64,000 nucleotides of DNA from Tissierella sp. Yu-01 (GCF_029537395.1 NZ_CP120677.1:620001-684000); one strand, 5' to 3'. Shown: positions 53,215 to 63,130, numbered from the stretch's first letter. Numbers and translations: made by a program. Notes: generated by a model not told the origin, from the sequence alone.

Positions 53215-54468
53215 ATGGAAAAGTATATTATTAATGGAGGGTATAAATTATCTGGAGAAATTAGTATTCAAGGTGCAAAGAACTCTGTACTACCCATATT
53301 AGCAGCTACTGTTATATCAGGAGGAACAAGTATTGTCTCAAACATTCCAAAATTAAGGGATGTTGATATGATGGTTAAAATACTATCTTCATTAGGAGCT
53401 GATGTATCTCTTGAAGGTGATGTACTTGTAATTAATTCTTCCCAAATAAATAAAATTGAAGTACCCGAAGAATTAGTAAGAGAGATGAGATCATCCATAA
53501 TAATTATGGGAGCAATGCTAGCTAGATTTGGAGAGGTAAAAATAGCTTTTCCAGGAGGATGTGAAATAGGGCCAAGGCCTATAGATTTACATCTAAAGTC
53601 CTTAAGACAAATGGGAGCAGTTATAGAAGAGGCTCATGGTTTTTTAGATTGCAAGACAACAGGATTAAAAGGTTGTGAAATTCAACTGGATTACCCATCT
53701 GTTGGAGCAACTGAAAATATAATGTTAGCTGCAGTAACTGCTGAGGGAGTTACAACTATACGTAACGCTGCAAGAGAACCAGAGATAATAGATTTACAGC
53801 ACTATTTAAATGAGGCAGGGGCAAGGGTTGTAGGAGCAGGAACTAGTATAATAACAATAGAGGGTGTAGAGTCATTAAATGATTGTAATCATAGAATAAT
53901 CCCTGATAGAATCGTTGCAGGTACGTATATGACTGCTGCAGCAATTACAAAAGGTGAAATTATAGTAAAAGATATTATTACTGACCATTTATTAAGTATT
54001 ATAGCAAAATTAAGAGAAGCTGGTGCTATAATATATGCTAATGGCAGCGCTTTAAAAGTTATAGGACCAAATAAATTATATGCACTTGAAATGCTTCAAA
54101 CGTTACCATATCCTGGATTTCCTACAGATATGCAAGCTCAGTTAATGGCACTTCTAACAATAGCTAATGGTACCAGTATAGTAAACGAAACTATATTTGA
54201 AAATAGATTTAAGCATGCAGAGGAATTAACAAGAATGGGTGCAAGTATAAAAACATTTGGTAAGGTTGCTGTGGTTAAAGGAGTAAAAGAATTAACGGGT
54301 GCTAAAGTATCCGCTAAGGATTTAAGAGGAGGAGCTGCACTGGTATTGGCTGGTTTAGTAGCACAAGGCACAACTGAAATAGAAAACATCTATCATATAA
54401 ACAGAGGTTATGAAAGTATGGAGGAAAACCTTAATAAACTAGGCGCAAATATAAAAACTATTAAATAG
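53215..54468 (+). CDS. murA: UDP-GlcNAc 1-carboxyvinyltransferase MurA
   Basis: The 417-aa protein shows GAKNSVLPILAA, GGCEIGPRPIDLHL (region of the PEP-reactive Cys, here GGCEIG) and PTDMQAQLMAL. It starts peptidoglycan synthesis by adding enolpyruvate to UDP-GlcNAc. Cys in GGCEIG suggests fosfomycin sensitivity, from family knowledge. Confidence 0.97.
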   Translation: MEKYIINGGYKLSGEISIQGAKNSVLPILAATVISGGTSIVSNIPKLRDVDMMVKILSSLGADVSLEGDVLVINSSQINKIEVPEELVREMRSSIIIMGAMLARFGEVKIAFPGGCEIGPRPIDLHLKSLRQMGAVIEEAHGFLDCKTTGLKGCEIQLDYPSVGATENIMLAAVTAEGVTTIRNAAREPEIIDLQHYLNEAGARVVGAGTSIITIEGVESLNDCNHRIIPDRIVAGTYMTAAAITKGEIIVKDIITDHLLSIIAKLREAGAIIYANGSALKVIGPNKLYALEMLQTLPYPGFPTDMQAQLMALLTIANGTSIVNETIFENRFKHAEELTRMGASIKTFGKVAVVKGVKELTGAKVSAKDLRGGAALVLAGLVAQGTTEIENIYHINRGYESMEENLNKLGANIKTIK

Positions 54469-54484
54469 CAGCTTTTGCTGCTAT
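54465..54484 (+). other. Hairpin after murA
   Basis: ATAGCAGC (54465-54472) pairs with GCTGCTAT (54477-54484) around TTTT, no T-run; the murA stop lies within. It may be a processing or stabilising hairpin. Confidence 0.4.
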
Positions 54485-54515
54485 AGGAAAATTGGACAAC
54501 TATTGAGGTGATATT

Positions 54516-55268
54516 GTGAAAAAAACCACAAGGGTTGAGAGGAAAAAAAGACGCAAAAGAATTTTTTTTAGGCTGATATTACTAAGTACTTTGATGTCTA
54601 TTGCGGTCATATTTGCTTTTAATTCTGATTTTTTTTATATCGATTATATATTTGTAGAAGGAAATAAAAGTATTGTATACGATCAAATAGTCAACTCATC
54701 AATGATTGATAAGGGTGAAAATATATTTAGGATAAAAATTAAAGATTCAGAAGATGAGATAAAGAAAATGCCTTATATCAAAGAGGCACATGTAAAAAGA
54801 AAGATACCTAATAAAATATACATAACTGTGGAAGAAAGAGAGGTAGCTTATCAATTTAAAGTGTTATCTAGTTACATTTTATTGGATAAGGATGGATATG
54901 TACTAGAATTGACAGATGAACAAGTAGAAAATGTTCCAATATTTAACGGTTTTGACATATCAGATATAAAAGTAGGTGAAAGTATCTTAACCAATACAGC
55001 AAATGAAGCTCTAACTGTATTCTTTAATGATGATACTGTACTTAATACAATTAGTAAAATGTCGATAATAACATATGATGAATTAGAAAATGATGTAAAT
55101 ATTGATTTAATTAATGGTATAGGTGTTGCCTTTGGGTCCTTAGATAATGTAAAATATAAGATGAAGCTATTAGATAAAATATTAGTGGATATTGAAAAAA
55201 AACAAATACAGTGTAAAATGATTATAATGAATAAAGGAGAAAATCCTATATTGGTAACAGATAATTAA
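54516..55268 (+). CDS. ftsQ: Cell-division protein FtsQ/DivIB
   Basis: A GTG follows GAGGTGATATT. The 250-aa protein has a basic N-terminus, one span (about 17-35), and a POTRA domain (FYIDYIFVEGNKSI, then IKKMPYIKEAHVKRK and YITVEEREVAYQF). It joins FtsL and FtsB in the divisome. The next gene is a DUF881 protein. Confidence 0.93.
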   Translation: MKKTTRVERKKRRKRIFFRLILLSTLMSIAVIFAFNSDFFYIDYIFVEGNKSIVYDQIVNSSMIDKGENIFRIKIKDSEDEIKKMPYIKEAHVKRKIPNKIYITVEEREVAYQFKVLSSYILLDKDGYVLELTDEQVENVPIFNGFDISDIKVGESILTNTANEALTVFFNDDTVLNTISKMSIITYDELENDVNIDLINGIGVAFGSLDNVKYKMKLLDKILVDIEKKQIQCKMIIMNKGENPILVTDN

Positions 55269-55281
55269 TGGGAGGGATAAA

Positions 55282-56010
55282 ATGAAAAAGACTCGTAATA
55301 TGATGGCTTTAATACTTGTTTCTATATTTTTAGGATTAATTTTATCCATCCAGTTTAAAACGATTAATAAATCTATAGGCGAAGGTGTTTTACCTACTCA
55401 AAGAGCACAACAATTAGCTGTAGAGTTAAAAAAGGCTCAGCAGGAAAAAGAAGCCCAAACCAACAGAATTGAGGAACTGGAAAATAAAATCGAGCAGTAT
55501 GAAAAGGGTGGGGTTGAAAATAATGTATATGCAGAAAACCTTTATAAAGATACTATGAAATATAGAGCATTAGCTGGTTATACAGATTTAGTAGGTGCAG
55601 GGATAGTGCTAGAAATACATGATCCTCCAGTAGATGTTCAATTTGGAGAAGGTTATAGCATTGTAGATGAGTTAGACTTGATTCTGCAAGTTATAAGTGT
55701 TCTGAATGCAGCTGAAGCAGAAGCTATATCAATAAATGATCAGCGATATACTGGTTTTACTGAAATAGTCAGAGCTGGTAATCATATTGAAATCAATGGT
55801 GTTTCTAATAGTTCTCCTATTACAATAAAAGCAATAGGAAATCCAGATACATTGGAATCAGCTTTGGCAATAAAAAGAGGAATAGTTTGGCAACTTAGAA
55901 ATTATGATTATATAGTACATCTAACCCAAGATACTAATATAACCATACCTAAATATAGAAAAGTAAAAGAATTTATATATGCTAGCCCTGTAGAAGAAAC
56001 TATGAATTGA
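55282..56010 (+). CDS. DUF881 family protein, first copy
   Basis: An N-terminal span (about 8-25) is followed by a coiled coil (about 45-75) and the DUF881 domain with EAEAISINDQRYT (about 148-160). Family members flank sbp and ftsZ in Gram-positive division clusters; function unknown. A paralogue follows at 56025. Confidence 0.9.
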   Translation: MKKTRNMMALILVSIFLGLILSIQFKTINKSIGEGVLPTQRAQQLAVELKKAQQEKEAQTNRIEELENKIEQYEKGGVENNVYAENLYKDTMKYRALAGYTDLVGAGIVLEIHDPPVDVQFGEGYSIVDELDLILQVISVLNAAEAEAISINDQRYTGFTEIVRAGNHIEINGVSNSSPITIKAIGNPDTLESALAIKRGIVWQLRNYDYIVHLTQDTNITIPKYRKVKEFIYASPVEETMN

Positions 56011-56024
56011 TTGGAGGAGTTTAT

Positions 56025-56750
56025 ATGAAAAAAAATAATCCAAAAATCATTTTAACAGTGTTTAGCATTCTAGTGGGTATATTAATAGCTACTCAGATGA
56101 AATTAAAAGTAGAATCAATAGCACCAGTAACAATTAAGTCTATACAGGATACAAAAAGTGAAGTTAATAATATTAATAACGAAATTTTAGAGTTAGACGA
56201 AATTATAAAACGAAAAGAGCAGGAACTTGAGATATTAGAAAATATTTCCAAGGGTGATCAAAATATTGTTGATATTTTATATGAAGATTTGGAAATTAAT
56301 ATGGCTAACTCAGGGCGAACAAGTTTAGAGGGACCAGGCATAAGAATTACAATGTATGACAATATGGATAGTGAGATAATTGGTTTTGATATAAATGATG
56401 ATGTTATACATGATGTAGATATATTAAATATATTAAACGATTTAAAAATAGCTGGTGCAGAAGCTATTAGCATCAATGACCAAAGGGTAGTTTCCACATC
56501 TGAGATAAAATGTGGAGGACCGATTATAAAAATCAATGGAAGGAGTATAGGAACTCCTTTTGTAATAAAAGCAATAGGTGATCCGATGGTTTTAATGGCA
56601 TCTGTTAATGCACCTGGAACGTATGGAGATACTCTTAGGTCAGTATTTTCCATAGGTTTTGAACCAGAAGTACAAGATAAGGTAGTAATCCCTGCATATA
56701 AAGGGAGTTTTAGTTATAAATATGCAAAACCAGTAGGAGAGGGTGAGTAA
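56025..56750 (+). CDS. DUF881 family protein, second copy
   Basis: TTGGAGGAG precedes the ATG at 56025 (241 aa); an upstream ATG at 56007 overlaps the preceding gene's end. Same plan as the first copy: span, coiled coil and EAISINDQRV. Tandem DUF881 genes are usual in Clostridia. sbp follows directly. Confidence 0.9.
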   Translation: MKKNNPKIILTVFSILVGILIATQMKLKVESIAPVTIKSIQDTKSEVNNINNEILELDEIIKRKEQELEILENISKGDQNIVDILYEDLEINMANSGRTSLEGPGIRITMYDNMDSEIIGFDINDDVIHDVDILNILNDLKIAGAEAISINDQRVVSTSEIKCGGPIIKINGRSIGTPFVIKAIGDPMVLMASVNAPGTYGDTLRSVFSIGFEPEVQDKVVIPAYKGSFSYKYAKPVGEGE

Positions 56751-57092
56751 ATGTTTTTTGCACTTATAGGAATATTAATTGGAGCTGTTATAGGATTTTT
56801 ATTACCCTATACTTACAATACCGCATATTCATTATACATTTCAGTAGCTATACTAGCATGTCTGGATTCTGTTTTTGGTGGTATTAGAGCAAATCTAGAA
56901 GATAACTTTAGTATACAAATATTTTTATCTGGATTTTTTGGAAATGCCATACTAGCTGCATTTTTAGCTTACATTGGAGACCGTCTAGGAGTTCCGCTGT
57001 ACTATGCAGCAATTTTTACTTTTGGTGGTCGACTTTTTGACAATTTTGGCGCAATAAGACGAATTTGGCTAAGGAAAAGAAAATCCGTTTGA
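56751..57092 (+). CDS. sbp: Small basic protein Sbp (DUF1290)
   Basis: The 113-aa membrane protein has three spans and the DUF1290 pattern LDSVFGGIRANLEDNF. The gene starts immediately after the DUF881 stop and sits before ftsZ, as in Bacillus. Function in division is unknown. Confidence 0.92.
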   Translation: MFFALIGILIGAVIGFLLPYTYNTAYSLYISVAILACLDSVFGGIRANLEDNFSIQIFLSGFFGNAILAAFLAYIGDRLGVPLYYAAIFTFGGRLFDNFGAIRRIWLRKRKSV

Positions 57093-57132
57093 TATATTAA
57101 ATCACACACAAATTGATAAGGGGGAATAATTA

Positions 57133-58233
57133 ATGTTCGATTTTGATATTGATGTTGATCAATTCGCTAAAATTAAAGTAATAGGTGTAGGCGGTGGAGG
57201 AAATAATGCAGTTAATCGTATGGTAGAGTGTGGTGTTAGAGGAATTGAATTTGTTGCACTCAATACAGATAGACAAGCACTATATTCTTCTAGAGCTGAA
57301 ACTAAGATACAAATAGGTGAAAAAATTACTAAGGGTTTAGGCGCAGGTGCCAACCCTGAAATAGGTGGTAAAGCCGCTGAAGAAAATAGAAACGACATTA
57401 TGGAGTCTTTAAAAGGTGCAGATATGATTTTTATAACGGCAGGTATGGGTGGAGGAACCGGTACAGGTGCAGCACCTGTTGTAGCTGAAATAGCAAAAGA
57501 ACTTGGAATTCTAACTGTAGGTGTCGTAACTAAACCATTTACATTTGAAGGTAAAAAGAGACAAGTTCAAGCTGAAAAAGGCGTTGAAGAATTAAAAAGC
57601 AAAGTTGATACATTGGTAACTATACCTAATGATAGATTGTTACAAATTGCAGATAAGAAGACTACTATGTCTCAGGCATTTATGATGGCTGATGAAGTTC
57701 TACAGCAAGGTATTCAAGGTATCTCTGATTTAATATCAGTTCCAAATCTAATAAATTTGGATTTTGCAGATGTTAAAACCATAATGTCAGCAAAAGGAAT
57801 TGCTCATATGGGTATAGGATATGCCTCAGGGGATAATAGAGCAACAGATGCGGCTAAGCTTGCAATAAAGAGTCCATTACTTGAAACTTCCATTGAAGGT
57901 GCTAAGTCTGTTCTTTTAAATATAACAGGTGGATCTGATTTAGGAATATTTGAAGTTAATGAAGCTGCTGATTTAATAAGACAAGCAGTTGATCAGGATG
58001 CCAATATTATATTTGGTGCTGGTATTGATGAGAGCCTTGGTGAAGCAATTAAAATTACTGTAATTGCAACTGGTTTTGAAGAAAGACCAGAATCAGCTAA
58101 TAAACAAAGCAAGTTAAATTCTGAATCTACTAAGAAAGAATCTAAAGATACTAATTCTAGCAGTGTACATATAGATGATACTGAAGAAGATTTAGATATT
58201 CCTATATTCTTAAGAAGAAGAGAGAGAAAATAA
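57133..58233 (+). CDS. ftsZ: Cell-division GTPase FtsZ
   Basis: The 366-aa protein shows [17 protein letters not shown], the tubulin signature GGGTGTGA, and the C-terminal [11 protein letters not shown] that binds partner proteins. It forms the Z-ring. ftsA is not next to it. Confidence 0.98.
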   Translation: MFDFDIDVDQFAKIKVIGVGGGGNNAVNRMVECGVRGIEFVALNTDRQALYSSRAETKIQIGEKITKGLGAGANPEIGGKAAEENRNDIMESLKGADMIFITAGMGGGTGTGAAPVVAEIAKELGILTVGVVTKPFTFEGKKRQVQAEKGVEELKSKVDTLVTIPNDRLLQIADKKTTMSQAFMMADEVLQQGIQGISDLISVPNLINLDFADVKTIMSAKGIAHMGIGYASGDNRATDAAKLAIKSPLLETSIEGAKSVLLNITGGSDLGIFEVNEAADLIRQAVDQDANIIFGAGIDESLGEAIKITVIATGFEERPESANKQSKLNSESTKKESKDTNSSSVHIDDTEEDLDIPIFLRRRERK

Positions 58234-58254
58234 TTTTATTTAGTTTTAATGTTG

Positions 58255-58291
58255 AAAAACGTATCTTAATGTTGAGATACGTTTTTTTTTT
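58255..58291 (+). terminator. Rho-independent terminator after ftsZ
   Basis: ACGTATC (58259-58265) pairs with GATACGT (58276-58282), followed by nine T. Confidence 0.9.
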
Positions 58292-58301
58292 ATGTATTAA
58301 A

Positions 58302-58334
58302 CTGACATATTTCTCATATATATTATTTTATAAT
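58302..58334 (+). promoter_or_regulatory. Possible spoIIG promoter with wide spacing
   Basis: CTGACA (58302-58307) and TATAAT (58329-58334) lie 21 bases apart. The B. subtilis spoIIG promoter is a Spo0A-dependent sigma-A promoter with an abnormally long spacer of 22, so the wide spacing here is in keeping. No consensus Spo0A box was clearly identified. Confidence 0.45.
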
Positions 58335-58394
58335 GAGGTTAAAGATTTACCTCTATTACTTAAATGAGATTGAACACTCGTATTTAAATACATG
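58329..58394 (+). repeat. Dispersed structured leader element, copy C (upstream of spoIIGA)
   Basis: TATAATGAGGTTAAAGAT (58329-58346) is identical to the start of copy D. GAGGT and ACCTC around a nine-base loop form a short hairpin, and TTTAAATACATG near 58383 matches the downstream block of the other copies. Confidence 0.55.
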
Positions 58395-58429
58395 CTAAGT
58401 TTGATTATTAGAAGAGGCAGGAGAAGTAA

Positions 58430-59359
58430 TTGTATATTGTACTAGAGTATTTGCTAATAGAAAACTTTATTATCAATTTTTTAATTCTTTATCTTACAAA
58501 AATACTAGTTAGGTCTAATGTTAGATACAGAAGGATTATTATAGGAGCAGCTATATCATCATTATATTCCCTTGTGTTTTTTTCCCCAAAGACACTATTT
58601 CTAACTTTACCTTTGCCTAAATTGATACTATCCGCACTACTAATAAGAATAACTTTTAAGTATATAAATTTTAAATTCTTTCTTAAAGAACTAATAGCAT
58701 TCTACATAATATCATTTATCTTTGCTGGTGCTACTCTAGGTATATTCTACTCATCAAAAAGCAACACGAAAATATGGGATATGGGAATAGATATTTTAAA
58801 TGGATTTCCAGTTAAGTACCTAATAATAGGAGTCTTGATAAGTCTTATAGGGGGCAAATTGATTTTTAAGTACTATCATCAGAAGGTTCTTAAGGAAAAT
58901 TATATTATAGATCTAACTATAAGCTATAATGAACAGAATATTAAGCTAAGAGCACTTTTAGATACTGGAAATTCGTTAGTAGTACCTTTTACTAACAAAC
59001 AAGTAGTAGTGGTGGAATATGAAAAACTAAAGGAAGTATTGCCTTCCAAGATGGAGGAATTAATTAGAGCAAATTGGGAGTGTAATTATAAGCTCATTGA
59101 AGAATTATTAAAAGATTTACAGGAACAAATAAATTTAACCTTAATCCCATTCAATTCAATAGGTAAAAGCGGTATGTTATTTGGATTTAAGCCTGACTAT
59201 CTAATGTTTAATTACTTGGGGAATGAATATATAAAAAAGGATATTATAGTTGGCATCTTTTCAGGAACTTTGGAAAAAGAAATGGGATATAGTGGTCTTT
59301 TGCATTATGAATTAATAAATGGAGGAGTTGAGCATGAATATATTAAAGTACAAAATTAA
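58430..59359 (+). CDS. spoIIGA: Sporulation sigma-E processing peptidase SpoIIGA
   Basis: A TTG at 58430 follows GGAGAAGTAA. The 309-aa protein has five N-terminal spans and an aspartic-protease-like domain with LLDTGNSLV (catalytic Asp near residue 181). It cleaves pro-sigma E after signalling from the forespore. It overlaps sigE by 26 bases. Confidence 0.94.
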   Translation: MYIVLEYLLIENFIINFLILYLTKILVRSNVRYRRIIIGAAISSLYSLVFFSPKTLFLTLPLPKLILSALLIRITFKYINFKFFLKELIAFYIISFIFAGATLGIFYSSKSNTKIWDMGIDILNGFPVKYLIIGVLISLIGGKLIFKYYHQKVLKENYIIDLTISYNEQNIKLRALLDTGNSLVVPFTNKQVVVVEYEKLKEVLPSKMEELIRANWECNYKLIEELLKDLQEQINLTLIPFNSIGKSGMLFGFKPDYLMFNYLGNEYIKKDIIVGIFSGTLEKEMGYSGLLHYELINGGVEHEYIKVQN

Positions 59360-60047
59360 ACTTATAATTTATAAGTTGTTAAGGAAATTTAATCTGCTTG
59401 AAAGAATAGATTACATAGGCACAGGAGAATCACTTCCTCCACCTTTAAAACCAGATGAGGAACTTTTTTACTTAGAAAACCTAAGAAATGATGAATCTAT
59501 TAAAGGTATATTAATTGAAAGAAACCTTAGATTAGTTGTTTATATAGCAAGAAAATTTGAGAATACTAAAGTTTCAATTGAAGACTTAATTTCCATAGGT
59601 ACTATTGGTCTTATAAAGGCAGTTAATACATTTGATCCAGATAAAAAAATTAAATTAGCAACATATGCGTCAAAATGTATTGAAAATGAGATTTTAATGT
59701 ATCTAAGAAAGACTAGTAAAATTAAGAATGAAGTATCTTTTGACGAACCATTAAATACTGATTGGGATGGGAATGAATTATTGTTATCAGATATATTAGG
59801 AACAGATGGTGACATAATTTTTAAATATTTAGAGGAGGAAGTAGATAAAACATTGCTATCAGAGGCTATTGAAAAACTTTCAAATAGGGAAAAAACTATA
59901 GTAGAACTACGATTTGGACTGTCAAGTGGTATGGAAAAGACTCAAAAAGAGGTAGCTGACTTATTAGGCATTTCCCAATCATATATATCTCGATTAGAAA
60001 AAAGAATTATTAAAAGATTGCGTAAGGAAATGGGTAGACTTTTATAA
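59334..60047 (+). CDS. sigE: Sporulation sigma factor E (pro-sigma E)
   Basis: GGAGGAGTTGAGC places the ATG at 59334 (237 aa). An N-terminal pro-region with a hydrophobic/basic amphipathic stretch precedes region 2 ([18 protein letters not shown]) and region 4 with helix-turn-helix ([20 protein letters not shown]). It is the mother-cell sigma factor, activated by SpoIIGA. Shares its leader with spoIIGA. Confidence 0.95.
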   Translation: MNILKYKIKLIIYKLLRKFNLLERIDYIGTGESLPPPLKPDEELFYLENLRNDESIKGILIERNLRLVVYIARKFENTKVSIEDLISIGTIGLIKAVNTFDPDKKIKLATYASKCIENEILMYLRKTSKIKNEVSFDEPLNTDWDGNELLLSDILGTDGDIIFKYLEEEVDKTLLSEAIEKLSNREKTIVELRFGLSSGMEKTQKEVADLLGISQSYISRLEKRIIKRLRKEMGRLL

Positions 60048-60069
60048 TTAATAAAGATTTTATTTTACT

Positions 60070-60098
60070 AAAGCTTCGTTTGAAGCTTTTAATTTTTT
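60070..60098 (+). terminator. Rho-independent terminator
   Basis: AAAGCTTC (60070-60077) pairs with GAAGCTTT (60082-60089), then T-rich; between sigE and sigG. Confidence 0.8.
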
Positions 60099-60183
60099 TG
60101 GACAAAGTAACCATAGTATAAAAATACATGTGAGGGAAATAATTTTAATGAAAGGGGAAGTCATACATGAAAGGATGAATAGT

Positions 60184-60957
60184 ATGCATATATCTAAGGT
60201 CGAGATCTGTGGTGTAAACACAGCTAAATTACCTGTACTTACAAATGAGGAAATGCAAAAATTATTTGTTAAGATAAAAGCCGGAGATTTAATGGCTAGA
60301 GAAACGTTTATAAAAGGTAATCTAAGACTAGTTTTAAGTATTATTCAAAGATTTAATCGAAGAGGAGAACCAGTAGATGATTTATTTCAGGTCGGATGTA
60401 TTGGTTTAATAAAAGCTATAGATAATTTTGATTTAAGCCAGAATGTTAGGTTTTCAACATATGCTGTCCCTATGATAATCGGGGAAATCAGAAGATATTT
60501 AAGAGATAATAATTCTATTAGAGTAAGTAGGTCCCTTAGAGATATTGCATATAAAGCTCTACAAGCACGTGACCAATTAGTTCACAAAAATTCGAAGGAG
60601 CCGACTGTCAACGAAATAGCAGAAATATTAGGTTTACCAAAAGAAGATGTAGTATTTGCTTTAGAGGCTATACAGGAACCTATTTCTTTATTCGAACCAA
60701 TTTACCATGATAGCGGAGATGCAATATTTGTTGTTGATCAGGTTAAGGATGAGAAAGAAGAGGATGATTTATGGTTGAGAGATATAACCTTAAAGGAAGC
60801 AATGGGGAAATTAAATACTAGAGAAAAAGAAATCTTGAACTTAAGATTTTTTGAAGGCAAAACTCAGATGGAGGTTGCTGATGAAATAGGAATCTCACAA
60901 GCTCAGGTTTCAAGACTTGAAAAGAATGCTTTGAGACAAATGAGAAAATACGTATAG
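60184..60957 (+). CDS. sigG: Sporulation sigma factor G
   Basis: AAAGGATG precedes the ATG at 60184; upstream in-frame starts at 60130, 60148 and 60175 are also possible. The protein (257 aa) begins with the SigG-conserved KVEICGVNTAKLPVL and has regions 2 to 4 with TQMEVADEIGISQAQVSR. It is the late forespore sigma factor. A terminator separates it from sigE, allowing separate control. Confidence 0.95.
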   Translation: MHISKVEICGVNTAKLPVLTNEEMQKLFVKIKAGDLMARETFIKGNLRLVLSIIQRFNRRGEPVDDLFQVGCIGLIKAIDNFDLSQNVRFSTYAVPMIIGEIRRYLRDNNSIRVSRSLRDIAYKALQARDQLVHKNSKEPTVNEIAEILGLPKEDVVFALEAIQEPISLFEPIYHDSGDAIFVVDQVKDEKEEDDLWLRDITLKEAMGKLNTREKEILNLRFFEGKTQMEVADEIGISQAQVSRLEKNALRQMRKYV

Positions 60958-61006
60958 ATATTTTCTACCAAATTAATGTAATATTTTTGAATATATTTTA
61001 TATATC

Positions 61007-61068
61007 TATAATGAGGTTAAAGATGTCCTCATCTTTAACCTCTGATTAAACAAATACATTAACGAGGT
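61007..61068 (+). repeat. Dispersed structured leader element, copy D (upstream of ylmC)
   Basis: TATAATGAGGTTAAAGAT (61007-61024) starts the copy; GAGGTTAAAGATG (61013-61025) and CATCTTTAACCTC (61030-61042) form a perfect 13-base hairpin with loop TCCT. ATTAAACAAATACATTAACGAGGT follows, which also repeats the AACGAGGT motif, here inside the ribosome site. Confidence 0.6.
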
Positions 61069-61074
61069 GGGATT

Positions 61075-61314
61075 ATGTTAAAATTATCTGATATAAGAGA
61101 AAAAGAAGTAATAAATATTTACAATGGACAAAGACTAGGATATGTATCTGATTTTGAGATTGATTTAGATAAAGGTATAGTTACAGGAATAATATTACCT
61201 GGGGAGAATAAGGTGATGAGCTTCTTTTCTAAAACTAATGATATATTTGTTGATTGGAAAAAAATAATTAAGATTGGCAGCGATATAATCCTTGTAAACT
61301 TAAAGGATGAATAA
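61075..61314 (+). CDS. YlmC/YmxH family sporulation protein
   Basis: The 79-aa PRC-barrel protein has LSDIREKEVINIYNG and the conserved DWKKIIKIGSDIILV ending. Family members are sporulation-linked, with YlmC usually beside sigG, as here. A hairpin element lies just upstream. Confidence 0.9.
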   Translation: MLKLSDIREKEVINIYNGQRLGYVSDFEIDLDKGIVTGIILPGENKVMSFFSKTNDIFVDWKKIIKIGSDIILVNLKDE

Positions 61315-61372
61315 CATTAGACATTGTTATTTTGATATATTATAATTAAATATATCATAGGAGGGGAGATTT

Positions 61373-61837
61373 ATGAAATGTCCATTTTGTGAAAACCTAG
61401 AATCAAAGGTGGTGGATTCAAGACCAACTGATGAAGGACAAGCTATTAGAAGAAGAAGAGAGTGTATTAATTGTGGAAAGAGATTTACTACATATGAGAA
61501 AGTAGAAGAAATTCCAATTATTATAGTCAAAAGAGATGGAAATAGGCAAACTTATAATAGAAATAAGTTATTGAATGGAATCTTAAAGTCCTGTGAAAAA
61601 AGACCTGTTTCTATGGATACTATAGAGAACATAGTAGATGATATTGAAAAAAACTTATACAATTCCCTCCAAAAAGAAATCACTTCTATTGAAATTGGAG
61701 AAATGGTTATGAACAAACTTAAAAATATAGATGAAGTTGCATATGTTAGATTTGCATCTGTTTATAGACAATTTAAGGATGTTAATTCTTTTATGGAGGA
61801 GCTAAAAAAAATATTGGATGAAGGCAGAACAAATTAA
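61373..61837 (+). CDS. nrdR: Transcriptional repressor NrdR
   Basis: The 154-aa protein has a zinc ribbon (MKCPFC near the start and CINCGKRF) followed by an ATP-cone ([15 protein letters not shown]). It represses ribonucleotide reductase genes in response to dATP/ATP. A terminator follows. Confidence 0.97.
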   Translation: MKCPFCENLESKVVDSRPTDEGQAIRRRRECINCGKRFTTYEKVEEIPIIIVKRDGNRQTYNRNKLLNGILKSCEKRPVSMDTIENIVDDIEKNLYNSLQKEITSIEIGEMVMNKLKNIDEVAYVRFASVYRQFKDVNSFMEELKKILDEGRTN

Positions 61838-61840
61838 TCT

Positions 61841-61891
61841 AAGCGCAATAATATTTGCTTAATATGCAGATATAATTGCGCTTTTTTAATA
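61841..61891 (+). terminator. Rho-independent terminator
   Basis: AAGCGCAAT (about 61841-61849) pairs with ATTGCGCTT (about 61875-61883) around a long loop, followed by TTTTTT. Confidence 0.65.
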
Positions 61892-61952
61892 TTTTTGTTA
61901 ACAATCCACAACATTTTCGTCGCGTATTATGAGTATAGTATACTGCAGAGCT

Positions 61953-61981
61953 TTGACATGATTGGTATATAGTATTATTAT
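61953..61981 (+). promoter_or_regulatory. Strong sigma-A promoter before the racemase genes
   Basis: TTGACA (61953-61958), 17-base spacer, TATTAT (61976-61981): near-consensus. The gene starts at 62069, leaving a leader of about 80 bases. Confidence 0.8.
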
Positions 61982-62068
61982 ACTTAGTGAAATACAAAAC
62001 ATAATAGCATTGAAAATAGTTATGATGCTGCTACTAAGAAATAGTATGATATTTAAGGAGGCTTTAAG

Positions 62069-63130
62069 ATGATTTTTCCTAGACTTCTCATTAATACAAA
62101 GAAAATAAAGCAGAATACTGAAACTTTAGTAAAATTAACAAAAGATCATGGTATAGAAGTTGCTGGAGTAACAAAGGCATTTTGTGCAAATAATGATGTT
62201 GTACAAGCTATGGTGGATGGGGGGATAAAATTCTTAGCTGATTCACGTATAGAAAATATTAAGAAAATGCAAAACTTTCATTTAAAAAAGATATTATTGA
62301 GATCACCGATGCTATCTGAAATAGAAGAAGTTGTTAAATATGCTGATATCTCATTAAATTCAGAGGTTACTGTAATGAAAGCCCTTTCCACTGAAGCAAC
62401 AAAAATTAATAAGGTTCATGGTATAATATTGATGATTGATTTAGGTGATCTTAGGGAAGGCATTTATTATAGTGATGAGGTAATTTCAGCGATTGAAAAA
62501 ATTAAAGATTTAAAAGGAATTGAGATATTAGGTTTAGGTACAAACCTTACATGCTTTGGTGGTGTAATCCCTGATAAAAATAATATAGGCAAGTTGGTTA
62601 ATATAAGTGATTTTATTGAAGGAAGGTTCAATCTAAACCTCCAAATTATTTCTGGTGGAAACTCTAGTTCAATTTATCTTTTGGGAGATGATATGTTAAA
62701 TAAGACTAACAATTTAAGACTAGGTGAATCTATCATATGTGGAAGAGAAACTGCATATGGAAATAGAATAGAAGAAACTTATGATGATGCTTTTATTCTT
62801 GAGGCAGAGATCATAGAAAATAGAGAAAAGCCATCAGTACCAACTGGAACAATTGGCATGGATGCATTCGGTAACATTCCCAATTTTGAAGATAAAGGGA
62901 TTAGAAAAAGAGCTATATTGGCAGTAGGGAAACAGGATATCGATGACTCGGGTATCATTCCTCTAGATGAAAAGGTAATTATTCTTGGGGCTAGCTCCGA
63001 CCATTTAATAATAGACATAACAGATTGTGATACTGAATATGAAATTGGTGATATTATAAAATTCAAATTAACATATGGCAGTATATTAAAAGCAATGACA
63101 AGTTCATATGTTAATAAAAAAATTTTATAG
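62069..63130 (+). CDS. Alanine/ornithine racemase family PLP enzyme
   Basis: The 353-aa protein is related to alanine racemases and ornithine racemase (Orr). An N-terminal TIM barrel carries VTKAFC, whose Lys (near residue 39) binds PLP, then DLGDLREG, GTNLTCFGG and ISGGNSSS; a C-terminal beta domain starts near residue 235. It would interconvert L- and D-ornithine or a related amino acid. A strong promoter lies upstream and a close paralogue follows at 63303. Substrate is not shown by the sequence. Confidence 0.85.
   Translation: MIFPRLLINTKKIKQNTETLVKLTKDHGIEVAGVTKAFCANNDVVQAMVDGGIKFLADSRIENIKKMQNFHLKKILLRSPMLSEIEEVVKYADISLNSEVTVMKALSTEATKINKVHGIILMIDLGDLREGIYYSDEVISAIEKIKDLKGIEILGLGTNLTCFGGVIPDKNNIGKLVNISDFIEGRFNLNLQIISGGNSSSIYLLGDDMLNKTNNLRLGESIICGRETAYGNRIEETYDDAFILEAEIIENREKPSVPTGTIGMDAFGNIPNFEDKGIRKRAILAVGKQDIDDSGIIPLDEKVIILGASSDHLIIDITDCDTEYEIGDIIKFKLTYGSILKAMTSSYVNKKIL

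Noticed and set aside
61901-61950. DnaA box cluster near TCCACAAC
   Set aside because: A single partial match in AT-rich sequence, without further boxes; not enough for an origin.
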